Assembly (NCBI GenBank): GCA_011042635.1
Contig: DQWH01000057.1
Span: forward strand, 1-33,538
Direction: 5' to 3'
Source: Bacteroidota bacterium
GTDB taxonomy: Bacteria; Bacteroidota; Bacteroidia; Bacteroidales; VadinHA17
DNA: 33,538 nucleotides
Shown: positions 16,068 to 22,417 of the stretch, one piece after another
Position numbering within the stretch: position 1 is the stretch's first letter
Layout of the letters: every line of letters begins with the position of its first letter
The notes under the pieces: model-generated
What the model was told of the DNA's origin: nothing
The model's database searches: none
Seen by the model: the letters and a program-made list of their open reading frames with translations, nothing else
Program-made: the position numbers and the translations under genes

Positions 16068-17165
16068 TCAGGTCATATCAAGGCAGGATATATAGGCCGG
16101 GAAGGTTCTCATTTTTTCCATTCCCTCATCAAAACCGTCAGAGGGCCTGACCACCACGGCTGCTTTGACCGGCCGGAAACAATTCCCGATACACCCTCTC
16201 CTACCGGTTTTCTTCAGCATCCGATACAGGGGGCCGTCGGCATCCATCCATGTGAGGGCCATATAAATCTTTTTCCTGTTCATCACACTTTCGATGATCT
16301 TCAAAATGTCATCCTCATGACCCGGTTCGGCCCATATTCCTTCCATTGCGAGAAATTTCACCGATTGTTTTCCGATCAGCTTTCTGAAAACGGGAAGATG
16401 AGGGAACACTCGTGTAAAAAGAAATCCATCGGGCCCGGACATATCGCGGATAATCCATTTTTCAGGATTTGCCTGCAATCCTGCTACCATTTTACCATCC
16501 CGGCGGTATACAAAATAATCATCCCGGTAAAAAAGATTACGCGGTGTAAAGAGGATATGGTTCCGGTAGAAAGAATGCACCTTTTCGAGCACCTCATCCT
16601 TTTCCTCCTGTTTCACACCGGTTACCCCGGGATCATTACGGGGAAAAAACCGGCTGTACAACAAGGTTTGGAAATACCTGACGTGCACAAATCCCATAGT
16701 TTCGCCGAATCCCGACGAACGTCGGTTTTCATCCTCGATAAAGGCATAGCAGAAAGTCGGATCTTTTCCCTCTTTGCCCAGGAGCAGCCAGGGATTGTTG
16801 AAAATGCGGCCGGCGTATCGTTTCAGCATTCCCGCCCGGTCGGGCTCGCGGGACTTCCTGGCAGGTGGATGCTTACCAGTACTTTGAAAAGGAGGAGCAA
16901 TGGAAAAATACCGGATATTAAATGCAGGAACCGATACTCCGGCCTGATGCACCATTCTGAACGCAAACCCGATACCCCCCCTGATCTGCCCATCCCGCCG
17001 CAGCACCAGGAAAGGGATGGGTTCCATGGCCTTTATTTTGGCGCCAATCCCGGTATGCCGGTACCGAAGCTTTCCGGGAGTTCCCAGCTCATAATCGCTG
17101 AGAAACTCCAGCATCTCCCGGCCCGGCATTTCAATTCCAATATGGGTGGTTCTCCGATTTTTCAT
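16068..17165 (-). CDS. Large GNAT-like protein of unknown function
   Basis: Not firmly recognised; 365 aa from the ATG at 17165. The pattern suggests two acyltransferase-like (GNAT-fold) halves. One has PFLVLRRDGQIRGGIGFAFR and FCYAFIEDENRR...GFGETMGFVHVRYF. The other has DDYFVYRRDGKMVAGLQANP, then KWIIRDMSGPDGFLFTRVFP, KFLAMEGIWAEPGHEDDI and YMALTWMDADGPLYRMLKK. The strand-rich RDG-x-hydrophobic segments and the late small-residue loop support this. No signal peptide or membrane helix. A minus-strand TACCTTTA box at 17184-17191 argues for the ATG at 17165 rather than 17180. It converges on the methyltransferase and is divergent from the aldo/keto reductase. Substrate unknown. Confidence 0.6.
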   Translation of the reverse strand: MKNRRTTHIGIEMPGREMLEFLSDYELGTPGKLRYRHTGIGAKIKAMEPIPFLVLRRDGQIRGGIGFAFRMVHQAGVSVPAFNIRYFSIAPPFQSTGKHPPARKSREPDRAGMLKRYAGRIFNNPWLLLGKEGKDPTFCYAFIEDENRRSSGFGETMGFVHVRYFQTLLYSRFFPRNDPGVTGVKQEEKDEVLEKVHSFYRNHILFTPRNLFYRDDYFVYRRDGKMVAGLQANPEKWIIRDMSGPDGFLFTRVFPHLPVFRKLIGKQSVKFLAMEGIWAEPGHEDDILKIIESVMNRKKIYMALTWMDADGPLYRMLKKTGRRGCIGNCFRPVKAAVVVRPSDGFDEGMEKMRTFPAYISCLDMT

Positions 17166-17312
17166 CCGGACCGCAATCATGTGTAAAGGTACGAAACCCA
17201 CCCGGATTGTCCACAATGAAAATTTCTCCCGTAAAAAAATATTTTACAACACACCCTGTTTGTGTCATGGGATATTGTTGTATATTCAGGCCCGTCAACA
17301 ACACCAGGAACC

Positions 17313-18626
17313 ATGGCCATAAGACGCAAGAAAAACCAGGAAGGTTTTGCCCCCGGATCGCAAAATTCCGGATTTGAACATCATAACCGGACAGTTTACA
17401 CAGAAAACCGGCAAAACCATGATTTCCCGGTTGTAATGGAATACCGGAAGCTGGGAAAAACCGGATTTATGGTGTCGGATATCAGCAGCGGCACTCCCCC
17501 CAGTGAAGCGGTGTTGAAAGCCCTGCTGGAATCAGGTGTAAATTTTATTGATACCGGGGAAGCATACGAAAACGGGAACAACGAAAGGCTGATCGGAAGG
17601 GTGATCAAAGATTACGACCGGAAAAAGATCTTTATCAATTCAAAGCTATATACGGAAGACCATTTCCTGTCGAAAGAAGATTGTATTGACAGAACGCGCA
17701 AGGCACTGGAAAGGCTCGGGACCGGTTATGTAGACTGCATGATGATCCACAGTGCGGAAAATTCCCGCATCATCAAGGATGAACATTTCCATGCCGCCAT
17801 GGAAGTGATGAAACAGGAAGGAAGGGTAAAACATGTAGGCGTTTCGTGTCACGGCAACAACTGGCTTATCAATCCTGAAGAAAGCCTGGAAAAGATTATG
17901 ATGACTGCCGTGGAAGACGGACGGTTCGATGTGGTTATGCTGGGATACAACTTTATGAACGCCGATATAGCTGAGAAAATTCTGGATGCCTGTGCTGAAA
18001 AAGGAATAGGAACCAGCATCATAAAATCCAATCCGGTAAAGTTGTATCTGATTCTGGATGAACGGATCAAAAGGCAAAAGGAGGCGGGAACCGAACCCAG
18101 TGAAAGCACCATGGGATTCTGGGAAAAATATAAAGGGATGACAGAGCAAGCCCGGATAATCTTCGAAAAGTACGGAGTGGCTACCGATGAAGAGCTGGCG
18201 GAAGCCGCCACCAGGTTTGTACTGAGCAATCCAAAAGCCCATACTATATGCTGGGGGTTTGCCAATCTGGATGACATACGGGGTATGCTGTCACTTTCAG
18301 GTCAGAAACTGAATGAAAAAGATGTGGCTTTGCTCAGAAACTATCATGATATATACGGCCATCTCAACTGCCGCATCGGCTGCAATGCATGTGAAGCCGC
18401 CTGCCCGCACCATCTGCCGGTAGGCACCATCATGCGATACAGGTACTATTTCGAAGTGAAGAAACGAGTACAGTATGCCAGGGAACAATATGCCAGTCTG
18501 AAAGGTCCCGGACCCGAAGTATGCACGGATTGTGCCGGTTACTGTGAACAGATCTGTCCTTACGGGGTATCTGCCAGGGCTCTGCTGGCTTCGGCCCACC
18601 GGCAGATGGCGTCGATAGTTTCGTAA
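17313..18626 (+). CDS. Aldo/keto reductase with two C-terminal ferredoxin-type 4Fe-4S motifs
   Basis: Cytoplasmic oxidoreductase. Counting from the internal Met at 17436 (396 aa), the barrel has FIDTGEAYENG with Asp39 and Tyr44, INSKLY with Lys70 and MMIHS with His105, the full aldo/keto reductase tetrad. The C-terminal part adds two cysteine clusters: C312-x3-C316-x2-C319-x3-C323-P and C363-x2-C366-x3-C370-x3-C374-P, consistent with two 4Fe-4S centres. This marks the subfamily of iron-sulfur aldo/keto reductases, whose substrates are mostly unknown. The start is uncertain: ATG 17313 has an AGGA 3-6 nt upstream but adds 41 polar residues that look unlike the family; ATG 17436 begins the conserved MEYRKLGKTG. 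Confidence 0.88.
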   Translation: MAIRRKKNQEGFAPGSQNSGFEHHNRTVYTENRQNHDFPVVMEYRKLGKTGFMVSDISSGTPPSEAVLKALLESGVNFIDTGEAYENGNNERLIGRVIKDYDRKKIFINSKLYTEDHFLSKEDCIDRTRKALERLGTGYVDCMMIHSAENSRIIKDEHFHAAMEVMKQEGRVKHVGVSCHGNNWLINPEESLEKIMMTAVEDGRFDVVMLGYNFMNADIAEKILDACAEKGIGTSIIKSNPVKLYLILDERIKRQKEAGTEPSESTMGFWEKYKGMTEQARIIFEKYGVATDEELAEAATRFVLSNPKAHTICWGFANLDDIRGMLSLSGQKLNEKDVALLRNYHDIYGHLNCRIGCNACEAACPHHLPVGTIMRYRYYFEVKKRVQYAREQYASLKGPGPEVCTDCAGYCEQICPYGVSARALLASAHRQMASIVS

Positions 18627-18647
18627 CCACCCGGCAGGATAGCTGGC

Positions 18648-19001
18648 TTATCGACCAGCCTGTTGTGCTTTTTCGAGGATCAAAATCATACCGGCCACAG
18701 ATTTCCCTGCTTTTTCAAGTTTCCTGTCAAGCCCGTCAAGGCCGGTTTTCATAACCCTGGCCTCCTTCATGCAATGCAAAAATGAATCATGGTCTTTTTT
18801 CAGGTCTGCCAGTAATCCGTTATCGCGTCGTCTGATCAGAATACTTTCCATATCATGGATTATCTCTCCCGTTTTTCTTAACAAATCTTCCGCATACCCG
18901 GGGATTCTGCCTACCACTCGCAGTTTCTCCACTTCCCAGTATGCCATGGAAAGATCTTCCAGGGTAAGCAGTTTCTGGAGGGTCCAGTTTTTTGTACTCA
19001 T
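18648..19001 (-). CDS. Small helical protein of unknown function
   Basis: Not recognised; 117 aa from the ATG at 19001, a start chosen because the longer form begins upstream with a poor context. Almost the whole protein is predicted helix with heptad-like spacing (LQKLLTLEDLSMAYWEVEKL, LLRKTGEIIHDMESILI, LKKDHDSFLHCMKEARV, GLDGLDRKLEKAGKSVAGMI), suggesting a helical bundle or coiled coil. No signal peptide. It converges on the aldo/keto reductase, with a 21-nt gap. No function can be given. Confidence 0.6.
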   Translation of the reverse strand: MSTKNWTLQKLLTLEDLSMAYWEVEKLRVVGRIPGYAEDLLRKTGEIIHDMESILIRRRDNGLLADLKKDHDSFLHCMKEARVMKTGLDGLDRKLEKAGKSVAGMILILEKAQQAGR

Positions 19002-19069
19002 GGCTCCAAAATATTTCCGACACACGATTTAAGCCGTGCCTTAAAATCCGGTACCTGCTCTGCCATTAC

Positions 19070-19130
19070 ACTATAATATTGTAAATATAGTATTTTGTGT
19101 GTACAATAATTCAACACTCTATACAATAAT
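19070..19130. promoter_or_regulatory. AT-rich upstream region with inverted and direct repeats
   Basis: Upstream of the small helical protein lie an inverted repeat (actata at 19070-19075 and tatagt at 19086-19091) and two copies of tacaataat (19102-19110 and 19122-19130) exactly 20 bp apart. A minus-strand TATATTTA (19082-19089) could be its -7 box. The 184-nt gap between this gene and the CPBP gene holds no other feature I can support. Confidence 0.35.
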
Positions 19131-19185
19131 ACGTAATTTAAAACAATTCTGTTTCATGAAAAGGAAAACCCCGGTATCTGATCTT

Positions 19186-20154
19186 TTACGGAAGAACAAA
19201 CCTGACGCGGACTCCGAAAATATTGTCTTCCGGATTGATCAGAAAAGATCCCAGCATCAGGGTAAAATCGTACCATGTATGGGCAGCGCTGGCGGGACCG
19301 ATATCATAATCACGTTTCTGTACATCTCTTCCCAGCAACCATCCTGCCACTGTTGCTGCCAGGGCCTGGGTCAGGGCTGCTTTCAGGTCGGGTTCCGGTT
19401 CAAACAGCAAATTGGTAAGGTGCAGTGAACCAAAAAGCAGGCTTGAATAGGCCAGTCCTTTTTCCTGGCCGAAGCGGTAATCCCATATAGGCATCAGCCC
19501 GTTACGGAACCAGTATTCCTCTCCTACCCCTGCGCCCCAGCTGGCCGCCAGCGAAGCAGTCCCATAAAAAGCCATGGCCCGGTCGCGTGGCACATACCGG
19601 TTCAGCAGGTATATTTCATTCACTTCGGAATAGTCCGGGTTGTCGTGCCGGCTTTCCAGGTAAAGCTGACCCATAGCCACTGCCACAAACAGGCCTGTAA
19701 TGGGTGTGAAAATATTTTTCGGGCGGAAGGGTTCCAGCATCAGCTTGTTGAAAGTAATATCGTCATACCTGAACCCGGGTCGGGTGGCTTTCAGGTATTC
19801 CAGTCTGTTCCGCATGAAATGGCACTTGTCGATATTGTATAATTCCATACCCAACAGCAGAGGATAATTGGAATAGGGAGAGGAGGTTTCTGAGCGCAGC
19901 TGTTTGTCGAAGGCTATTCCCAGGGCAATAGCCCCGGTTTCCCCCAGGGAAAAGGCCAGTCCGGTTCCCAACCGGCCTTCGGCAAAATGGGTAGCTCCCG
20001 GAACCCAGAGCATCCAGGGGGGAAAAAGGCGGATGTCGTCAACAGAAGTTGTATCAGTAGGGGAAGCACCGGTAACTGGAAAAAGCAAAAGGAAATCAAG
20101 GGTTAATAAAAACGTCAACAACATAATGTTCCGCGAAACCCTGCTTTTATTCAT
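19186..20154 (-). CDS. CPBP-type (CAAX-like) intramembrane glutamic protease homologue
   Basis: Membrane protein with an N-terminal signal or anchor (NIMLLTFLLTLDFLLLFPVT). Numbered from the ATG at 20166, the family motifs are EEYWFR (Glu216, Glu217, Arg221), FGSLH (Phe245, His249) and HTWYD (His296, Asp300). These correspond to EExxxR, FxxxH and the third HxxxN/D element of CPBP proteases, and all the expected catalytic residues are present. Several hydrophobic segments surround them. A candidate TATCTTTA box at 20180-20187 leaves almost no leader for ATG 20166, so ATG 20154 is given as the start. Members of this family process membrane proteins or give bacteriocin immunity; which applies here is not known. 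Confidence 0.8.
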   Translation of the reverse strand: MNKSRVSRNIMLLTFLLTLDFLLLFPVTGASPTDTTSVDDIRLFPPWMLWVPGATHFAEGRLGTGLAFSLGETGAIALGIAFDKQLRSETSSPYSNYPLLLGMELYNIDKCHFMRNRLEYLKATRPGFRYDDITFNKLMLEPFRPKNIFTPITGLFVAVAMGQLYLESRHDNPDYSEVNEIYLLNRYVPRDRAMAFYGTASLAASWGAGVGEEYWFRNGLMPIWDYRFGQEKGLAYSSLLFGSLHLTNLLFEPEPDLKAALTQALAATVAGWLLGRDVQKRDYDIGPASAAHTWYDFTLMLGSFLINPEDNIFGVRVRFVLP

Positions 20155-20179
20155 ATGGCGCAACATGTTTTAGCAAGCT

Positions 20180-20187
20180 TAAAGATA
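20180..20187 (-). promoter_or_regulatory. Candidate -7 promoter box for the CPBP-type protease gene
   Basis: On the minus strand this reads TATCTTTA, about 26 nt upstream of the ATG at 20154. Same form as the boxes before several other genes in the window. No clear -33 element. Confidence 0.4.
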
Positions 20188-20282
20188 AATAGAATGTTTT
20201 TAGAAATATACCTTTTAACTCAGCATATCTCACGAATACATACAGGCCTGGTTGTAAATCACCTTATTTAATAATAGATATT

Positions 20283-20312
20283 TGTCACGTTTTTACCGGT
20301 ATTAACGTGACA
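20283..20312. promoter_or_regulatory. Inverted repeat before the AbiEi-like gene (possible operator)
   Basis: A perfect 9-bp inverted repeat, tgtcacgtt (20283-20291) and aacgtgaca (20304-20312), with a 12-nt spacer, 25 nt before the ATG of the antitoxin-like gene. AbiE antitoxins (AbiEi) are known to repress their own operon by binding inverted repeats upstream, so this is a natural operator candidate. It is intact although the genes behind it are broken. Confidence 0.55.
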
Positions 20313-20337
20313 TTTTTATCTCTTTACATAAACATTA

Positions 20338-21056
20338 TTGAAAATGTATGTGTCTGATATTGCAATAAATAAAATTAATCGTTTTAAAACAGGCTATGTT
20401 TTTACCTATGATGATTTTGATCTGCCTGAAGAAAATAATAATGCTTTAAAGAAAGTATTGAGGCGCCTAACCAAATCCGGGAAAATATCAGGCTATCCAA
20501 AGGAAGATACTATAAACCCAAAACAGGTGTCACAGGCCAACTTAAGCCGGATGAATACCAGATTGTGAAAGATTTACTGGAAAAGAATAGAAAAATCATC
20601 GGTTACTTATCTGGCACCAAGGCTTTTAATAAGCCTGATCTTACAACTCAGTTATCCAATACCATCCTGATTGGAACAAACGCAGACAAGAAGTCCAAAA
20701 AAAGAGGGAAATATACTATCCGGTTCATTCGCCAGAAAAATACGATAACAAAAGAAAACATACCCTTATTACAGATTCTCGATTCCATCCGGTTTATTAA
20801 TAAAATTCCGGATGCCGATATCAACAAGTCCTGTGAAAGACTAAGAAACATTATTCAAAACTTATCAGATAAGGAGCAGGAATATTTGGTAAAACCGGCA
20901 ATGAAATATAATCCTGCAACCCGTGCCTTAACAGGAGCAATTTTGGAATCCATTTTAGGTGAGTCTTACGTAGAAGCCTTATATAATCCACTGCGTGGCA
21001 CAACTACTTTCAAATTAAATATTTCGGAAAATATTCTCAGAAACAAGCACAAATAG
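20338..21056 (+). pseudogene. AbiEi-like antitoxin (DUF6088 family), frameshifted
   Basis: The first frame (20338-20568) encodes the winged-helix start of an AbiEi-type antitoxin: INRFKTGYVFTYDDFDLPEE, then NNALKKVLRRLTKSGKI. Near 20490 the reading moves by one base: the original protein continues in another frame as LSKGRYYKPKTGVTGQLKPD then EYQIVKDLLEKN (from 20493), joining the second open stretch (20565-21056) with KIIGYLSGTKAFNKPDLTTQ, SKKRGKYTIRFIRQKNTITK and NPATRALTGAILE. One deleted base explains it. The stretch is much richer in A+T than its neighbours, suggesting horizontal acquisition. It stands directly before a decayed AbiEii-like remnant, so the toxin-antitoxin pair is dead as a unit. 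Confidence 0.8.
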
Positions 21057-21064
21057 CACATCCT

Positions 21065-21357
21065 GTAAGATTACACGAATTTAGAAGCGATTTCAGCTCA
21101 CTGGTCAAAGAAACTGCACACTATTTCAGCATCAGGGAGGTATTTATTGAAAAGATTACTGAATAACCTATGTATTGAAATATATAGCCGATTGTAAATA
21201 CTCAGGTTCAGTAGTATTTAAGGGAGTCCCTCACTTTCTAAAGGATATAAACTCATTGACCGCTTTTTTGAAAATGTTGATATAGCTATAATTAATGTAG
21301 CTGAAATGACTGGCATTCAGGCAAAATCCTTAATCCGTAATGTGAAAAAACAATATT
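21065..21357 (+). pseudogene. AbiEii-like nucleotidyltransferase toxin remnant
   Basis: Reading with corrections gives VRLHEFRSDFSSLVKETAHY then FSIREVFIEK (21065-21154). After one lost base it continues as Y, then a TGA at 21160-21162 where the family has Trp, then ITYVLKYIADCKYSGSVVFK. A second indel near 21224 breaks the GGTSLSK motif (now S-P-SLSK), followed by GYKLIDRFFENVDIAIINVA and a stop at 21355-21357. The family's catalytic (S)EDIDI element has become FENVDI, losing the first Asp. Only about a third of a normal AbiEii is left, and no start codon remains before the first residues. It lies 8 nt after the AbiEi-like gene, as expected for an abiEi-abiEii operon. Confidence 0.75.
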
Positions 21358-21390
21358 AGCAGATTCATCAGAAGTAGTCACTCCCTAGTC

Positions 21391-21650
21391 CTTTTTTCCC
21401 GGGAAAAATCTCAGAGCAAGCTCTGGAGTTCCAACGGTACTTCCCGGCTCGCTAAGTGAGCTTTACTTCTCCCTAATGGCTGGTAACAATCATGGGTCTT
21501 TCTGTTGCGGTTCCCCGGCACGCCGGGAAACCGCGATTCCTTCAGGAAATAGCTTACCCCGGCAAACCCCTGCTCACTACGTGAGCAGTAGTTCTTTTTT
21601 CCCGGGAAAAATCTCAGAGCAAGCTCTGGAGTTCCACGGGAAAAAAGAAC
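21391..21650. repeat. Cluster of short palindromes with a 43-bp direct repeat
   Basis: A 43-bp sequence occurs twice, at 21391-21433 and 21594-21636, in the same orientation. Each copy holds cccggg and the hairpin cagagc-aa-gctctg. Between the copies are a 13-bp stem with one mismatch (21507-21534) and an 8-bp stem with 3-nt loop (ctgctcac-tac-gtgagcag). The second copy is enclosed by a perfect 14-bp inverted repeat (21591-21604 and 21637-21650). No gene is supported in 21358-21679. The pattern resembles REP/BIME-type mosaics next to a tRNA; without genome-wide counts this stays open. Confidence 0.7.
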
Positions 21651-21671
21651 CCGGCACATTTGTGCCGGGTT
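21641..21671 (-). terminator. Rho-independent terminator of the tRNA gene
   Basis: On the minus strand a 10-bp stem (aacccggcac / gtgccgggtt, 21671-21662 and 21657-21648) with a 4-nt loop is followed by ctttttt. It begins 8 nt past the 3' end of the tRNA, so it ends that transcript. Confidence 0.8.
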
Positions 21672-21679
21672 TGCCGGGG

Positions 21680-21753
21680 TAGCGAGACGGGGAATTGAAC
21701 CCCGGACCTCATGATTATGAATCATGCGCTCTAACCAACTGAGCTATCTCGCC
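21680..21753 (-). tRNA. tRNA with CAT anticodon, probably tRNA-Met (elongator)
   Basis: A full cloverleaf is seen on the minus strand: acceptor ggcgaga/tctcgct (one G-U), D arm with gctcagttggttagagc, anticodon stem catga/tcatg around the loop ttcataa (anticodon CAT), variable loop aggtc and T arm cgggg-ttcaatt-ccccg. The discriminator base is A and no CCA is encoded. The D loop and acceptor fit elongator tRNA-Met better than initiator; a tRNA-Ile with a modified CAT anticodon is the alternative. Confidence 0.93.
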
Positions 21754-21964
21754 AGAAACATTTCCGTATTTTTTTTATACGGGCAGCAAAGATAATAATC
21801 TTTTTCAAAAATCTCCTCTCATGAACGGCATTTTGAACCTCATGAACCGCAACAAAAGAGATATACATCTAATTGTATTTCTGTATATTACACCTGTTGC
21901 TTTTCAGATTTGCCAATTGAAGTATTTTTATTATATTGCACAAATACCCCTTACAGGTAAAAGA

Positions 21965-22345
21965 ATGAAAACGAAGATAAACCTGGAATATACATTAAAT
22001 GCCTCTCCCAGGGTGTTGTATCCCAGGATCAGTACAGCAGCGGGACTGGCCGAATGGTTTGCCGATGACGTGCATGTGAGAGGAAAAATATATACTTTTT
22101 TCTGGAACAATACCGAACAGCAGGCTGAAATGGTCATGAAAAAAGATCAGAAATACGCCCGTTTCAAGTGGATGGACAATCATCATGATGAAGACGGATA
22201 TTTTGAATTCAGAATCCATACCGAAGAGCTCACCGGAGATGTGGCCCTGCTGATCACCGACTTTGTTGAGGAAGACGAAAAAGAAGATGCCATTGAGCTG
22301 TGGAACACACAGATTGCCAATCTCCGGCACGTAATGGGTTTGTAA
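21965..22345 (+). CDS. START-like domain protein (SRPBCC superfamily)
   Basis: Cytosolic protein of 126 aa. KINLEYTLNASPRVLYPRIS, then AAGLAEWFADDVHVRGKIYT and FFWNNTEQQAEMV, is the typical start of the SRPBCC/START-like fold, and the C-terminal helix follows from LWNTQIANLRHVMGL. The ATG at 21965 is preferred to an earlier one at 21821 because the extra 48 residues have no counterpart in the family. This protein type is widespread in Bacteroidota and commonly sits just before the LptF/LptG permease gene, as here. It probably binds a hydrophobic ligand; the ligand and role are unknown. Confidence 0.85.
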   Translation: MKTKINLEYTLNASPRVLYPRISTAAGLAEWFADDVHVRGKIYTFFWNNTEQQAEMVMKKDQKYARFKWMDNHHDEDGYFEFRIHTEELTGDVALLITDFVEEDEKEDAIELWNTQIANLRHVMGL

Positions 22346-22370
22346 TCCCCACTTTTTTCCCCTCCCTCTA

Positions 22371-22391
22371 TACAAAATTTGTACTTTTGTA
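22371..22391 (+). promoter_or_regulatory. Candidate promoter with palindrome upstream of lptF-like gene
   Basis: TACTTTTG (22382-22389) is a full match to the -7 consensus TAnnTTTG. It overlaps a perfect inverted repeat, tacaaaa (22371-22377) and ttttgta (22385-22391). The predicted leader of about 20 nt leads to the GTG at 22418, supporting that start. Confidence 0.5.
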
Positions 22392-22417
22392 TAGGTTATG
22401 ACATATACCCAAGAAAA

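Noticed and set aside
16317-17186. Open frame of 289 codons on the plus strand opposite the GNAT-like gene
   Set aside because: The minus-strand frame has better protein-like composition and a promoter box before its start; the plus-strand product is low in recognisable secondary structure.
21391-21650. CRISPR array
   Set aside because: Only two copies of a 43-bp unit are present, with a spacing of 203 bp, varied hairpins between them and no cas genes in the window.
21411-21725. Open frame of 104 codons on the minus strand
   Set aside because: It runs through the tRNA gene, its terminator and the palindrome cluster, so it is an artefact of those sequences.
21821-21964. 48-residue N-terminal extension of the START-like protein
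   Set aside because: The extension has no counterpart in the family and the conserved sequence starts at the ATG at 21965.
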